This document shows positions 1 through 10,059 of a stretch of DNA of 64,000 nt, piece by piece. Position 1 is the stretch's first letter. The number at the start of each line of letters is the position of its first letter. This stretch comes from Draconibacterium sp. (GTDB lineage: Bacteria > Bacteroidota > Bacteroidia > Bacteroidales > Prolixibacteraceae). The translations under genes and the position numbers were made by a program. The notes below the pieces were generated by a model, which saw only the letters and a program-made list of their open reading frames with translations, did not search any database and was not told the DNA's origin. The stretch lies in NCBI GenBank assembly GCA_016705335.1, contig JADIYN010000010.1, forward strand, positions 1 through 64,000, given 5' to 3'.

Positions 1-636
1 CCCATTCATTTCGATTTAAAATATTACCACGGCGATTATTTGCAGACTACATACCGTGAAAAGCGTGTAACCCGTTTAACTCCGGCTCCCGACGGTGGAG
101 CAATGGCCGATTTGGGCTCGCATGGAATTAGCCTGTTAATGGCTTTTTTAAGCGAAGAGCTTGAAATTACCGGCGCTTTACAAGGCGGAAATTTTCCTGA
201 TGTTCCTGATGGTTCAGATTTGTTCAGTTCAATTTCATTAATTGACACAAAAACAGGGGCAGTGGGAAATATGTCGGCAAGCCGGATAAGTTCGGGAACC
301 GGCGATTTGGTTTATCTCGAGATTTTTGCTGAAAAGGGTGCAATCCGCTATTCATCGCAAAATTCAGAATATTTTGAATATTACCTTGAAGGTTCAAACC
401 AATGGATAAAACAGATTGTTGGAAGCAATTACAAACCTATCACCAGCTTTCCATCAGGGCATGTTCCACCGGGTTGGTTACGTTCAATGGTTCATGCGCA
501 TTACAGGTTTTTTACCGGCGACGATGTAACTTCTTTTAACACCGACTTAAATCACGGGTTGGCAGTTCAGCGGATTGTTCGCAAAACGGCAGATCATTTG
601 TCAGTTTTCAGAAAAAAATACAGAAATGACGAATAG
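1..636 (+). CDS. Gfo/Idh/MocA-family oxidoreductase, C-terminal part (5' truncated)
   Basis: Frame 1 is open from the first base of the window, so the N-terminal NAD(P)-binding Rossmann half lies outside. About 211 residues remain. The visible part has the family's C-terminal alpha/beta domain, including GGAMADLGSHGISLL, which resembles the (G)G.(L/M).D.G.H stretch that carries a conserved substrate-site His in this family. The substrate cannot be told from the sequence; such enzymes oxidise or reduce sugars and inositols with NAD(P). The stop overlaps the malQ start by 11 bases, so the two are probably co-transcribed and translationally coupled. The fold assignment is good, the specific function is unknown. 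Confidence 0.8.
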   Translation, partial: PIHFDLKYYHGDYLQTTYREKRVTRLTPAPDGGAMADLGSHGISLLMAFLSEELEITGALQGGNFPDVPDGSDLFSSISLIDTKTGAVGNMSASRISSGTGDLVYLEIFAEKGAIRYSSQNSEYFEYYLEGSNQWIKQIVGSNYKPITSFPSGHVPPGWLRSMVHAHYRFFTGDDVTSFNTDLNHGLAVQRIVRKTADHLSVFRKKYRNDE

Positions 637-2102
637 AAGAAGTGGAGTTTTATTGCATATTACCTCGTTACCTGGTGATGAAGGGATTGGCACGCTTGGG
701 AAAAATGCATACAAGTTTGTAGAGTTTCTTGAAAAATCGAAACAAAAAATGTGGCAGATTCTGCCACTTGGACAAGTAGGATTTGGCGACTCTCCTTATC
801 AGTGTTATTCAGCTTTTGCCGGAAATATTCAGCTAATCGATTTGGAATTGTTGGCAGAAGATGGCTGGCTGAAAAAAAGTGAAATAAGGTCTCCCGGGTT
901 TAACCCATTGAAAGCTGATTTTGAGGGATCGCGCCAATGGAAAATGCCACTTTTAAAAAAAGCCTACAATAATTTTCAACTAAAAATTGAACCCTGGCTG
1001 AACGAGTATTTTTATTTTCAATATGAACATAAATGGTGGATAAATGATTTTGCACTTTTTATGGCGTTAAAGGATTTTTTTAAGGGACACGTCTGGCATG
1101 TTTGGCCTGAAGATATTAAATTCAGAAAGCCGGAGGCAATGAAGCAATATACTGAATTGCTTAAAAAAGAAATTGATTTCTGGATGTTTTTGCAGTGGCA
1201 GTTTTTCAGGCAATGGCACCGTTTGAAAAAATATGCCAATGAAAAAGGAATTGAAATTATTGGCGATGTTCCGTTGTATGTATCCACTGACAGCGCTGAT
1301 GTTTGGGCAAACACAGATATTTTTTATCTTGATAAAGACCTGAATCCTACATTTGTTGGTGGAGTTCCGCCTGATTACTTTAGCAAAACCGGTCAATTAT
1401 GGGGAAACCCTGTTTTTAACTGGCAACGTTTGGAAGAGCGTCAATTTGATTGGTGGATGGCGCGACTTGGTTTTAATGTAAATATGTTCAACCTTGTGCG
1501 TATCGACCATTTCAGGGGATTGGAATCTTACTGGTCAATTCCGGCAGGCGAAAAAACAGCCATAAACGGAAAGTGGGAAGCTGCAAAAGGCTATCAGTTA
1601 TTACAAAAATTCAAACATGAATATGGCAGCCTGCCATTTATTGCTGAAGATCTGGGGGTTATTACACCCGAAGTCGAGAAACTGCGCGATGATTTGCATC
1701 TTACCGGAATAAAAGTCCTTCAGTTTGCGTTTGGATCGGACGCAAAAAATACAAATCTGCCACACAATTATAAACCTAACTTTTTGGTTTGCACAGGAAC
1801 ACATGACAACGACACAACATGTGGCTGGTTAAAATCGGCAAAAGGCAAAGAGAAAAAACTTATTCAAAAATACCTGGGTGAACCTGAAAAAGCCTTGTTA
1901 AACTCTATTGAAACAGTTTGTGCATCAACTGCTAAAATGGCCATTTTCCCCATGCAGGATTTATTGGAATTGGGAACCGAAGCAAGAATGAATGTCCCTT
2001 GGTACATCTTCAGGAAACTGGGGCTGGCGGTTTCAATGGGAACAACTGAAACAAACTCAAATCAGATTTTTAAAAGAGCTTACAGAGAAATATAACAGGT
2101 AA
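626..2102 (+). CDS. malQ: 4-alpha-glucanotransferase (amylomaltase, GH77), frameshifted near the C-terminus
   Basis: Transfers alpha-1,4-glucan segments between maltodextrins in the cytoplasm. The GH77 signatures are in order: GDVPLYVSTDSADVW, GVPPDYFSKTGQLWGNP, RIDHFRG with the nucleophile Asp near residue 294, AEDLG with the acid/base Glu near 341, and GTHDNDTT. The ATG at 626 was chosen because it gives the usual MTNRRSGVLLHITSLPG N-terminus. An extra T around 1999-2000 throws the frame; in the other frame the normal ending continues as GTSSGNWGWRF and LTEKYNR up to the stop at 2100-2102. Without that correction the reading ends at 2095 with an unrelated tail. It overlaps the upstream oxidoreductase. 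Together with the GT3 glycogen synthase at 11277 it suggests a glycogen/maltodextrin cycle. Confidence 0.92.
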
Positions 2103-2144
2103 TTATTTTAGTTATATTTTTTATTCTTAACGTACATATTTCCA

Positions 2145-2947
2145 TCAACAACATAACATCACAGCTTTCATAAATTTCCTTGGTTGTTCGGCGTGGAGCC
2201 AGTGTCCGGCTTCAGGAATATCAACAATCCGGGCATCGGGGTAAATTTCTTTTATTAAATGTTCGTCTTCGGGAAGTATATAATTTGATTTCATTCCCCG
2301 AATAAAAATTACAGGGTAACTCATTATTGGGGAACGTTCGTCAAGCCATTTTTATTCACACCGCTAACAATTTCATCGAGGTGATCATACAAAACTTTGG
2401 CATTCACCCGCCATTTGTATTGATTATTTGTTTTATCCTTTGCAACATTCTTCAATAAAAACTGACAGATTCGATCGTCATCAATTTTTTGAGACATAAA
2501 ATCGTCAACTTCCATTCTCGATTTGATTTTTGAAAAATCAATCTCCTGCATAGCCAGTAAAATATTCTGGTGTAAATAAAACTGACTGTCTTCTTTTAGC
2601 AAAAGATAATCTTTGGGAGCAATGTCAGCAATTACAAGTTTTTCAACTTTTTCAGGGAAATCATATGCTAACCACATGGCAACTTTTCCGCCCATGCTGT
2701 GGCCAAGTAAAGTAGCTTTTTCGATTTTGTGTTTTTCGAAAAATTCATTTAAATCATCGCGCATATCGTTGAAAGTGTGCGAATTGGAAAATGGAGATCG
2801 GCCATGGTTTCGTTGATCGATCATGTAAACTGTATGTTTTTCGGCAAGATGTTTACCAATATTCAGCCAATTGTCTGATGAGCCGTACAAACCGTGCACA
2901 ATTACAATTGGCGAACCTGATCCTTCTTTTCTGTAAAATAATTCCAC
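2145..2947 (-). CDS. Alpha/beta-fold hydrolase (YbfF-like esterase), one frameshift
   Basis: Cytoplasmic serine hydrolase of the alpha/beta fold; substrate unknown. From the ATG at 2947 one sees the oxyanion stretch VHGLYGSSDNW, the DQRNHGRS strand and the nucleophile elbow LGHSMGG with Ser84. The frame breaks at 2349-2353, a run of five T on the plus strand where six would keep the frame. The remaining reading continues as WLDERSPIMSYPVIFIRG and ends with the catalytic-His segment AGHWLHAEQP and a stop at 2145. The whole is about 267 residues, the normal size. It lies just downstream of pdxJ on the same strand. The exact esterase subfamily is inferred from general resemblance only. Confidence 0.82.
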
Positions 2948-2959
2948 TGTTAATCTCAG

Positions 2960-2981
2960 CTTTAAACTTTAAACTTTAAAC
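2960..2981. repeat. Heptanucleotide repeat tract between pdxJ and the hydrolase
   Basis: Three consecutive copies of the 7-mer CTTTAAA fill the short gap between two minus-strand genes. Related A/T-rich heptads recur in other gaps of this window (around 32475-32510, 33313-33342, 39119-39160 and 49758-49800). Function unknown. Confidence 0.6.
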
Positions 2982-2987
2982 TCACAA

Positions 2988-3701
2988 CTATCTCAGGCAC
3001 TCCAAATATTTCCGGATGGTAGTTTCCAAACCCAGATAAAGTGCATCCGCAACTAAGGCGTGACCAATGGAAACTTCAGCCAGATTAGGGATATTTTTAC
3101 ATAGATAATTGAGATTTTCAAGGTTGAGGTCATGTCCTGCATTTACATCAATTCCCATTTTTTTTGCAGCTTTTGCAGCTTCAATAAACGGATCAATTGC
3201 TTTGTGGCGTTCAATCGGGTACAATGTTGCGTAAGGTTCGGTGTATAATTCAATACGGTTGGTTCTTGTTTCGGCGGCACCTTCAATGGTTAAAATGTCG
3301 GGATCTACAAAAATCGAAGTCCTGATACCGTTTTCCTGCAAACGGGTGATTACTTCTTTCAAAAAGCTAAGGTTTTTCCATGTATCCCAACCATGGTCGC
3401 TGGTAAGTTGGTTATGGTTATCGGGCACCAGCGTAACCTGGTCGGGCTGTACCTCAATTACCATTTTCAAAAAATCTTCACTCGGATAGCCTTCAATATT
3501 AAATTCAGTGGTAATAAAAGGTTTAATTTCGTAAACATCGTGCCTTGTAATATGCCTCTCATCGGGACGAGGATGAACTGTAATACCTTGTGCACCAAAT
3601 TCCTGACATTTTATTGCAGCATCTTTCACGCTTGGTACTTTGCCACCCCGCGAGTTTCGCAGTGTTGCTATTTTGTTTATATTTACACTTAGTCTGGTCA
3701 T
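2988..3701 (-). CDS. pdxJ: Pyridoxine 5'-phosphate synthase
   Basis: Condenses 3-amino-2-oxopropyl phosphate (aminoacetone phosphate) with 1-deoxyxylulose 5-phosphate to pyridoxine 5'-phosphate, the last ring-forming step of the DXP-dependent vitamin B6 pathway. The 237-residue protein has the PdxJ signatures SVNINKIATLRNSRGG at the N-terminus, VHPRPDERHI, and the C-terminal SIGHALVADAL. The ATG at 3701 is chosen over an upstream in-frame codon at 3725 because MTRLSVNINK is the family's usual start. Intact. It is divergent from the CBS gene, with about 70 bases between them, and is followed by the hydrolase. Conserved next to the CBS-nadK-porG-uppS-bamA row in Bacteroidota, from memory. Confidence 0.96.
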   Translation of the reverse strand: MTRLSVNINKIATLRNSRGGKVPSVKDAAIKCQEFGAQGITVHPRPDERHITRHDVYEIKPFITTEFNIEGYPSEDFLKMVIEVQPDQVTLVPDNHNQLTSDHGWDTWKNLSFLKEVITRLQENGIRTSIFVDPDILTIEGAAETRTNRIELYTEPYATLYPIERHKAIDPFIEAAKAAKKMGIDVNAGHDLNLENLNYLCKNIPNLAEVSIGHALVADALYLGLETTIRKYLECLR

Positions 3702-3770
3702 TTTTTTGAAATTTTTGTAGCGCAAGTTACAATTTTCAACGATATTGGCTGAAATATAAAAGTAAAGATT

Positions 3771-4436
3771 TTGCTTGCAGAAAATTTGATATCAGATAGC
3801 TTAACTTCTGTGAACAGCGCAGAAAAAGGGAAAAAGGCATTGAACTGCATGGATATGTTCAGGGTGTCGCACATTCCTGTTGTAAACGATTCAGAATATA
3901 TTGGATTGGTTTCAGACAAACTAATTTATGATTTGAATTTGCTGGAAGTACCGCTTGAAACTCAACTTGACAAGTTAGATACAACTCACGTACACAAAGA
4001 ACAGCACATTTTTGAAATTGCCATTTTGATGTATAAACTGAAACTGAGTGTTTTGCCTGTTCTCGATGCAGATCATTATTATTTGGGGGCAATAACTTTA
4101 TATGATTTGGCCCGAAGGTTTGCAAAGTTGTTTGCCCTTGAAGAAATTGGTGGAGTTATCATCCTCGAAATGAATGAAAACAATTACTCACTTTCGGAAA
4201 TAAGCCAGATTGTTGAAAGCAATGATGTTAAAATACTAAGCTGTTTTACTGACAGAAAACATGGCACAAACGTGATGGATGTAATCCTTAAATTGGATAA
4301 GGAGGATTTATCACCGGTAATTCAATCGTTTATGCGTTATAATTATAATGTTAAGGCAGTTTATCTTGATCAATCAGAATTAAAAGATCTGTATAAAGAC
4401 CGCTTTGATCAATTCATGAAATTTATGAACATTTAA
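3771..4436 (+). CDS. CBS-domain protein
   Basis: A 221-residue protein with two CBS repeats in the first ~120 residues (MFRVSHIPVVNDSEYIGLVSD and LSVLPVLDADHYYLGAITL are the typical beta-strand/loop segments) and an ACT-like C-terminal half (GGVIILEMNENNYSLSEISQIV). CBS pairs usually bind adenine nucleotides and regulate a partner. The start is a TTG at 3771: an in-frame TGA lies at 3750 and the next ATG would cut into the first CBS unit. It is followed 9 bases later by nadK, so a link to NAD(P) metabolism is possible but not shown. Confidence 0.85.
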   Translation: MLAENLISDSLTSVNSAEKGKKALNCMDMFRVSHIPVVNDSEYIGLVSDKLIYDLNLLEVPLETQLDKLDTTHVHKEQHIFEIAILMYKLKLSVLPVLDADHYYLGAITLYDLARRFAKLFALEEIGGVIILEMNENNYSLSEISQIVESNDVKILSCFTDRKHGTNVMDVILKLDKEDLSPVIQSFMRYNYNVKAVYLDQSELKDLYKDRFDQFMKFMNI

Positions 4437-4445
4437 GCGACACAA

Positions 4446-5248
4446 ATGAAAATAGCTGTTTTTGGTACAACTGTTTCTGAAAGTTTTATACCTGTTTTAA
4501 CCGAGTTTTTTGATTTTTTAAAAATCGGTAAAATAGAAGTACAGCTTTTCAAGCCTTTCTACACTTTTTTTGGTAAACGAACTGAAATCGGAACCATATT
4601 GTACTTCATTTTTTCAATCATATCAAGATTTTGACAACAAATGCGATTTCATATTCAGTGTAGGTGGCGATGGTACTTTTCTTCAATCGGTACTGAATAT
4701 CAGGAATTTTGATATTCCTGTTATTGGAGTTAACAGCGGTCGCTTAGGATTCCTGGCCGACATTTCAGAAGATCAGGTTCATAATGCACTCACTAATATT
4801 TTCAACCATAATTACACCCTTTTGGAACGGTCGATGTTGCAGGTTGATTTTAGTGGAAAAGAAAACCTGGGTTTTAATTTTGCATTAAACGAAATGACAG
4901 TTTTAAAAACTGATACATCATCGATGATAAATGTGTATGCATACCTTGATAAAGAATTGTTGAACAACTACTGGGCAGACGGGTTGATAATTGCAACACC
5001 AACGGGATCAACCGCATACTCGCTTAGTGTTGGTGGTCCGATTTTAACTCCCCGACTCCGAGAATTTTGTAATTACTCCGCTTGCCCCGCATAATTTAAC
5101 TATCCGACCACTTGTTGTTCCTGATAATTATGAAATTAAATTAAAGGTCGAAGGCAGGGGAACCCATTTTCTTGCATCACTCGACTCCAGATCAATTGCA
5201 GTTGATCTTTCAACAATAATTACAATAAAAAAGCCAGTTTCAAATTAA
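4446..5248 (+). CDS. nadK: NAD kinase, two frameshifts
   Basis: Phosphorylates NAD to NADP. The diagnostic motifs lie in the middle portion: SVGGDGTFLQS (the GGDG catalytic loop), VNSGRLGFLAD, LNEMTV, and ADGLIIATPTGSTAYSLSVGGPI. The frame is broken twice. At the T run 4564-4570 (seven T, six expected) the ATG-4446 frame changes to the one reading LVNELKSEPY. At the C run near 5050-5054 (four C, three expected) it changes to PDSENFVITPLAPHNL, which ends at the stop 5246-5248. Rejoined, the protein is about 267 residues, close to the family length. Both breaks look like homopolymer miscalls, as an essential enzyme would hardly be dead. Confidence 0.9.
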
Positions 5249-5792
5249 AAACTTTGCAATTGCCTGATCAGACTTTTTTTAGCACACTGAGAAATAAACT
5301 CATGTGGGGAATGGACAGGAGAAATTGAAAAATTATGGGGTTGTTTTTTATTCTGGTTTTTGTTGAACAATTAATTTACTCAATCTTCAACAGTCTCAAT
5401 TAATCAATCATCATCAACCATCAATCTCCATCAATCTTCTATACTCCCTTTTTCCATTCAAAAAATTCCTCGATGTCCAATATTTACTGCCTACTTAACA
5501 ATTTTTAAAGTTCTTTTGGGTTTTATAATAACATTCGGGTACGTTATTTTGCGAATTATATTACTTTTGTACCTCTTTAAAGCAGGGATTAGTAGAAAAT
5601 TATCGACTTGTATTCTTTGATATTCAATTAGTTAGGTTGATGATTTGGGATAAGGAAATTGTTATTTTACAACTTTTTTCATTTGTAAAAGAAGGAAATA
5701 TTTCTGCCTGAAATCCACAGTTTTTTAGTGAAATAATTTGTATGAAAATTGTATCTGAAACTATTGTTAATTAAACTATTTTGAATACCAAA
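5249..5792. other. Long AT-rich intergenic region upstream of the porG-bam operon
   Basis: No convincing gene in either direction. It holds many stop codons and poly-T/A runs. A -7-like TACTTTTG occurs at 5562-5569, but no TTTG lies at the right distance upstream, so it is only a weak promoter candidate. The length suggests the operon promoter and a long leader may be here. Confidence 0.4.
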
Positions 5793-6539
5793 ATGAGAAA
5801 AATATTATTGGTGTTTGCAGCAGTTTGGATAACTGTTTCGGGGAAAGCACAAATTACAGCAGATATTGGTGTTTGGGGTGGAACATCAGTGTATTTTGGT
5901 GATTTGGATGAAACAAATCCATTACAATCATTAAATCCAAATTTCGGGGCTTATTTCAGATATAATTTTAACTCAAGGGTAGGGTTGAGGTTAATGTTTT
6001 TAACAGGTAATTTTTCCGGACAAGGGGTTATTGAAGGTGCGGAAACATCTTTTGAAAAAGGGGTTCAGGACTTTTCGCTGCAAGCTGAAATTAACTTTTT
6101 AAGATATATTCTGGGAGTTGAAAAAACGCCATATTCAGCTTATGTAACTGCAGGTGTTGGGGTAGCATATTTTCCTTACGACATGGATCCGGAACTTTAT
6201 GCCGTTTTTAACCCAAAGCACAATAAAGGAAATTTCCCTGTTAATGAATCGGTAATGGCGCCAACAATTCCTTTTGGTATCGGGTTCAAATATACTTTGG
6301 GACAAAGGCTGGGTATAGGAATTGAATATCAAATGAGAAAAATGTTTAGTGACAAACTTGATAATCTTGATGACCCGTTGGCTTTTATAAATTATAATGC
6401 CGATGCCACAATAAAAGAAGAAATAAAATACACTGACTTAACACACAACAATGATTGGTCGGGTTATTTGGGAATCCACATAACTTACAAAATATACATG
6501 GGTAAAAAAGCATGCCCGGCTTACGAAAGCAAAAATTAA
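5793..6539 (+). CDS. porG: Outer-membrane beta-barrel protein, DUF6089/PorG-like
   Basis: A 248-residue protein starting with a signal peptide (MRKILLVFAAVWITVSGKAQ) followed by ITADIGVWGGTSVYFGDL and alternating beta-strand segments with aromatic ends (GAYFRYNFNSRVGLRLMFL, FGIGFKYTLG, GIGIEYQMRKMF). This matches the DUF6089 group that includes PorG, an outer-membrane part of the type IX secretion apparatus in Porphyromonas. The placement before uppS-bamA-ompH-ompH is the same as I recall for porG there. The ATG at 5793 is preferred over the in-frame TTG at 5781. The stop is 2 bases before the uppS ATG. The T9SS role is inferred from family and context. Confidence 0.7.
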   Translation: MRKILLVFAAVWITVSGKAQITADIGVWGGTSVYFGDLDETNPLQSLNPNFGAYFRYNFNSRVGLRLMFLTGNFSGQGVIEGAETSFEKGVQDFSLQAEINFLRYILGVEKTPYSAYVTAGVGVAYFPYDMDPELYAVFNPKHNKGNFPVNESVMAPTIPFGIGFKYTLGQRLGIGIEYQMRKMFSDKLDNLDDPLAFINYNADATIKEEIKYTDLTHNNDWSGYLGIHITYKIYMGKKACPAYESKN

Positions 6540-6541
6540 AA

Positions 6542-7288
6542 ATGGAATCGTTCAGAAACAGGTTAGATAAAAACAGAATACCAAAACATGTTGCCGTAAT
6601 TATGGACGGTAACGGCCGTTGGGCTGAAAAACATGGAAGAGCCAGGGTTTTTGGGCACGAAAACGGTGTTGAGTCTGTCCGTTCCGTTGTTGAAGGAGCT
6701 GGTGAAATTGGGATCAAACATCTTACACTTTATGCTTTTTCAACCGAAAATTGGGAACGTCCAAAACCCGAAGTAGAAGCGCTGATGGAGTTATTGGTTC
6801 ATGCCATCGACAATGAATCGGAATTGTTAATGAAAAACAATGTTCGACTCACAACTATTGGCGATTTAAGTAAAATGCCCTTGAAAGTAAAGGAAAGACT
6901 TGACAGATGTATCCGGTTTTTAAATAACAACACTGGATTAAATTTGATTCTTGCGCTTAGCTATAGCTCAAAATGGGAAATAATAAATGCCGTAAAAAAT
7001 ATTGTAAATGAAACAATTGATGGAAATGTAAAACTGGAAATGATAAACGATAAACTGTTTGAGAAATATCTGAACACAGCAGAAACACCCGATCCCGAAC
7101 TATTAATTCGAACAAGTGGTGAGTTTAGGATAAGTAATTTTCTGTTGTGGCAAATTGCTTATTCAGAGCTATATTTTACCGAAAAATTGTGGCCCGATTT
7201 TAGGAAGGAAGATTTATTCGAAGCCATTTTTGATTTTCAAAACAGGGAAAGGCGATTTGGAAAAACAAGTGAACAGTTGACGATGTAA
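6542..7288 (+). CDS. uppS: Undecaprenyl diphosphate synthase (cis-prenyltransferase)
   Basis: Makes the C55 lipid carrier used for peptidoglycan and O-antigen from FPP and IPP. All family blocks are present in the 248 residues: VAVIMDGNGRWAEKHG with the catalytic Asp, FSTENWERPK, and PDPELLIRTSGEFRISNFLLWQ followed by AYSELYFTEKLWPDF. The ATG at 6542 gives MESFRNRLDKNRIPKHVAVIMDG, a normal short N-terminus. It sits 2 bases after porG and 7 before bamA, so one operon of envelope genes is likely. Confidence 0.96.
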   Translation: MESFRNRLDKNRIPKHVAVIMDGNGRWAEKHGRARVFGHENGVESVRSVVEGAGEIGIKHLTLYAFSTENWERPKPEVEALMELLVHAIDNESELLMKNNVRLTTIGDLSKMPLKVKERLDRCIRFLNNNTGLNLILALSYSSKWEIINAVKNIVNETIDGNVKLEMINDKLFEKYLNTAETPDPELLIRTSGEFRISNFLLWQIAYSELYFTEKLWPDFRKEDLFEAIFDFQNRERRFGKTSEQLTM

Positions 7289-7295
7289 TTAATGT

Positions 7296-9998
7296 ATGAA
7301 CAGAATGCAAAAATCTATAATATTACTATTTCTCTTTTTGGCAGTTTGGTTTCCCCGGGCATTTTCTCAGGAAAACGATAGCACCAATTTCTCAATTTAC
7401 TATTCAAGTCCGGCCAAATATACTATTGCCGACGTGCAGGTATCCGGAATAAAATACCTTGATAAATCGGTTTTGATTCAACTTTCGGGGTTACAGGTGG
7501 GTAACGAAATTGAAGTGCCTGGTGAAGGAGTTACAAATGCCATTAAGAAGTTATGGCAACAGGGATTATTTTCCGATGTAAAGGTTACAGCCACGAAAAT
7601 TGTAAAAGATCAGATATGGTTTGATATTTATCTTCAGGAACGACCGCGTTTGGCAGATGTAAATTTCATGGGTGTTTCCAAGTCTGAAAAAGACGATATT
7701 ACCGAAAAAGTACTTTTGCTGAAAGGTAGTCAATTGACAGATAACCAGGTTATAAATGCTGAAAGGATCATTAAAAACATATTCCTTGAAAAAGGATTTT
7801 TAAATACCGAAGTTAATATTGTTCAGCGGGATGACACTACACAAAACAATAGCCTGATCCTCGATATCTATGTCGATAAGAAAACAAAGGTTAAAGTGAA
7901 CGAGATTTTTATAAGCGGAAACAAGGAAATCAGCTATTTTATCCTGGAACGTGCTATGAAAAAGACAAATACAAGAACTCTTCGTAACACATTCAAAACA
8001 AAGAAATTCCTTCAGGAAGAATTTAAAAAAGACAAGAAATTATTAATTGACAAATACAACGAAAAAGGTTACCGTGATGCAATAATTGTAAGGGATTCAA
8101 TTTATCAGGTAAATGTTGGCAGAAAAGACAAACCAAGAGTAAATATTGATTTGGAACTTGAAGAAGGAAACAAATACTATTTTGGCGATATCAAGTGGGT
8201 TGGAAACACAATTTATCCGTCAGATTATCTTTCAAATGTGCTGGGTATCAAAAAAGGCGATGTTTTTAACCAAAAAATTCTCGATAAACGTCTTTTTGAC
8301 AACGATGAAGGTTTAAATAATTTATATCTGGATAAGGGTTATCTTTTCTTTACTCTCGACCCGATTGAGATTAATGTAAATAATGATTCTATAGATTATG
8401 AAATGCGTATTTCTGAGGGAAAACAGGCAACTATCAACGAAGTGCGTATTGTTGGGAACACAAAAACCCACGAACACGTTGCCAGACGCGAATTATATAC
8501 TTTTCCCGGCGACTTGTTCAGTAAATCGAATTTAATGCGTTCATACCGCGAATTGGCACAGTTGGGGCATTTTGATCCTGAAGCGATCAATCCTGATGTA
8601 CAGCCACACCCTGAAAATGGAACTGTTGACATTGAATACCAGTTACAGGAAAAAGCAAATGACCAAATTGAGCTTTCCGGTGGTTGGGGTGCAGGTATGT
8701 TTGTTGGTTCAATTGGGTTAAAATTCGCTAACTTTTCTGTTCGTAACATATTCAACAAAGAAGCATGGAGGCCACTACCTACAGGTGATGGTCAAACATT
8801 GGGATTACGTTTCCAAACCAGTGGAAAGTATTACCGTACTATAAGTCTTTCTTTCATTGAACCTTGGCTGGGAGGTAAAAAACCGAATTCATTTTCATTG
8901 TCGTTGTCGCACTCACGCACCAATTACAGTGCAAACAAATATTACCAGTCTTATAATCCTTATGGCTCCAGCGGCTATGGTTACAACCCTTATGGTTATG
9001 GTGGAGGTGGATACAGTGGTTACGGAGGTGGATATGGAGGCGGTTACGGATATGATTCTTATGGTTATGGTGGTTACGGAGGATATCCGCAATACCAGTA
9101 TAACTATGATTCGGAAAGTAGCAATGAAGACAATGATCAAATATGGGAAACAACCGCTTTGGCTTTAGGATACGGATACCGGTTAAAATATCCTGACGAT
9201 TATTTTACCATGTATCACGAGGTATCTTATGAACATTATAACCTGAGAAATATGGGAAGCTATTTTTATTTTATGGCCGATTCAACAGGACAGGTAAATG
9301 GTACATTTAATAATTTTAGTTTTAAAACCGTAATCGGGCGAAGTTCAGTCGATAATCCATTGTATTCAAGAAATGGGTCAAGCTTTTCTCTCGCCTTGAA
9401 ACTTACCCCGCCTTATTCGTTGTTTACCAACAAAGATTACAGTACAATGCAAAACAACGAAAAGTACAAATGGATTGAATACCACAAATGGGTTTTTAAA
9501 GGCCAGTTGTATAATCCGTTGTCAAAAAATACAAATCTGGTTTTGCGCACTGCTTTTGAAATGGGTTTTCTGGGATATTACAACAAGTACCTGTTATCAC
9601 CATTTGAAAGATTTATTGTAGGTGGATCAGGAATGTCAGGTTACAATCTTTACGGTGCCGATTATGTTGCTTTGCGTGGATATAAGGATTTTAGTCTTAG
9701 TCCGAACAATGGCTCAAACATGTATTCGAAATTCACAGTTGAAATGCGCTACCCAATAACATTGAAACCAAGTGCAACAATTTATGCACTGGCTTTCCTT
9801 GAAGCTGGAAACACTGGTATGACTTTTCAAAACTACGTTCCCTTCAAATTAAACCGGTCAGCAGGGGTTGGAGTTCGTATATTCCTCCCAATGTTTGGTT
9901 TGATGGGAATTGACTACGGTTATGGTTTTGACGAAATACCAAATAATGCAGGAGCAAACGGTAGCCAGTTCCATTTTGTAATTGGGCAGCAGTTTTAA
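7296..9998 (+). CDS. bamA: BamA outer-membrane assembly factor with a Gly/Tyr-rich barrel insert
   Basis: A 900-residue Omp85 protein that inserts beta-barrels into the outer membrane. Residues 1-25 form a signal peptide ending FSQ. Then come POTRA-type repeats (for example YTIADVQVSGIKYLDKS, VKVNEIFISGNKEI, YYFGDIKWVGNTIYPSDYL, TINEVRIVGNTKTHEHVARREL), and from about residue 450 the 16-strand barrel (ELSGGWGAGMFVGSIGLKF), ending in Phe as expected for a beta-signal. Residues ~549-605 are a low-complexity insert made almost only of Gly, Tyr, Ser, Asn and Pro, in an apparent loop between two strands. It is flanked by uppS and two ompH genes, its usual partners. Confidence 0.97.
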   Translation: MNRMQKSIILLFLFLAVWFPRAFSQENDSTNFSIYYSSPAKYTIADVQVSGIKYLDKSVLIQLSGLQVGNEIEVPGEGVTNAIKKLWQQGLFSDVKVTATKIVKDQIWFDIYLQERPRLADVNFMGVSKSEKDDITEKVLLLKGSQLTDNQVINAERIIKNIFLEKGFLNTEVNIVQRDDTTQNNSLILDIYVDKKTKVKVNEIFISGNKEISYFILERAMKKTNTRTLRNTFKTKKFLQEEFKKDKKLLIDKYNEKGYRDAIIVRDSIYQVNVGRKDKPRVNIDLELEEGNKYYFGDIKWVGNTIYPSDYLSNVLGIKKGDVFNQKILDKRLFDNDEGLNNLYLDKGYLFFTLDPIEINVNNDSIDYEMRISEGKQATINEVRIVGNTKTHEHVARRELYTFPGDLFSKSNLMRSYRELAQLGHFDPEAINPDVQPHPENGTVDIEYQLQEKANDQIELSGGWGAGMFVGSIGLKFANFSVRNIFNKEAWRPLPTGDGQTLGLRFQTSGKYYRTISLSFIEPWLGGKKPNSFSLSLSHSRTNYSANKYYQSYNPYGSSGYGYNPYGYGGGGYSGYGGGYGGGYGYDSYGYGGYGGYPQYQYNYDSESSNEDNDQIWETTALALGYGYRLKYPDDYFTMYHEVSYEHYNLRNMGSYFYFMADSTGQVNGTFNNFSFKTVIGRSSVDNPLYSRNGSSFSLALKLTPPYSLFTNKDYSTMQNNEKYKWIEYHKWVFKGQLYNPLSKNTNLVLRTAFEMGFLGYYNKYLLSPFERFIVGGSGMSGYNLYGADYVALRGYKDFSLSPNNGSNMYSKFTVEMRYPITLKPSATIYALAFLEAGNTGMTFQNYVPFKLNRSAGVGVRIFLPMFGLMGIDYGYGFDEIPNNAGANGSQFHFVIGQQF

Positions 9999-10059
9999 GC
10001 AACTCTTTTGGCATGGAATATGATATTAGAATTATTGTTAAACAATAAAAATTAATACA

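Noticed and set aside
5562..5569. TACTTTTG as the promoter of the porG-bam operon
   Set aside because: No TTTG at the proper distance; the nearest one is only 10 bases away, so it is not called as a promoter.
8854..9168. Several open frames opposite or shifted to the Gly/Tyr-rich part of bamA
   Set aside because: They are produced by the repetitive GGT/TAT codons and give His-, Ile- or Met-rich nonsense.
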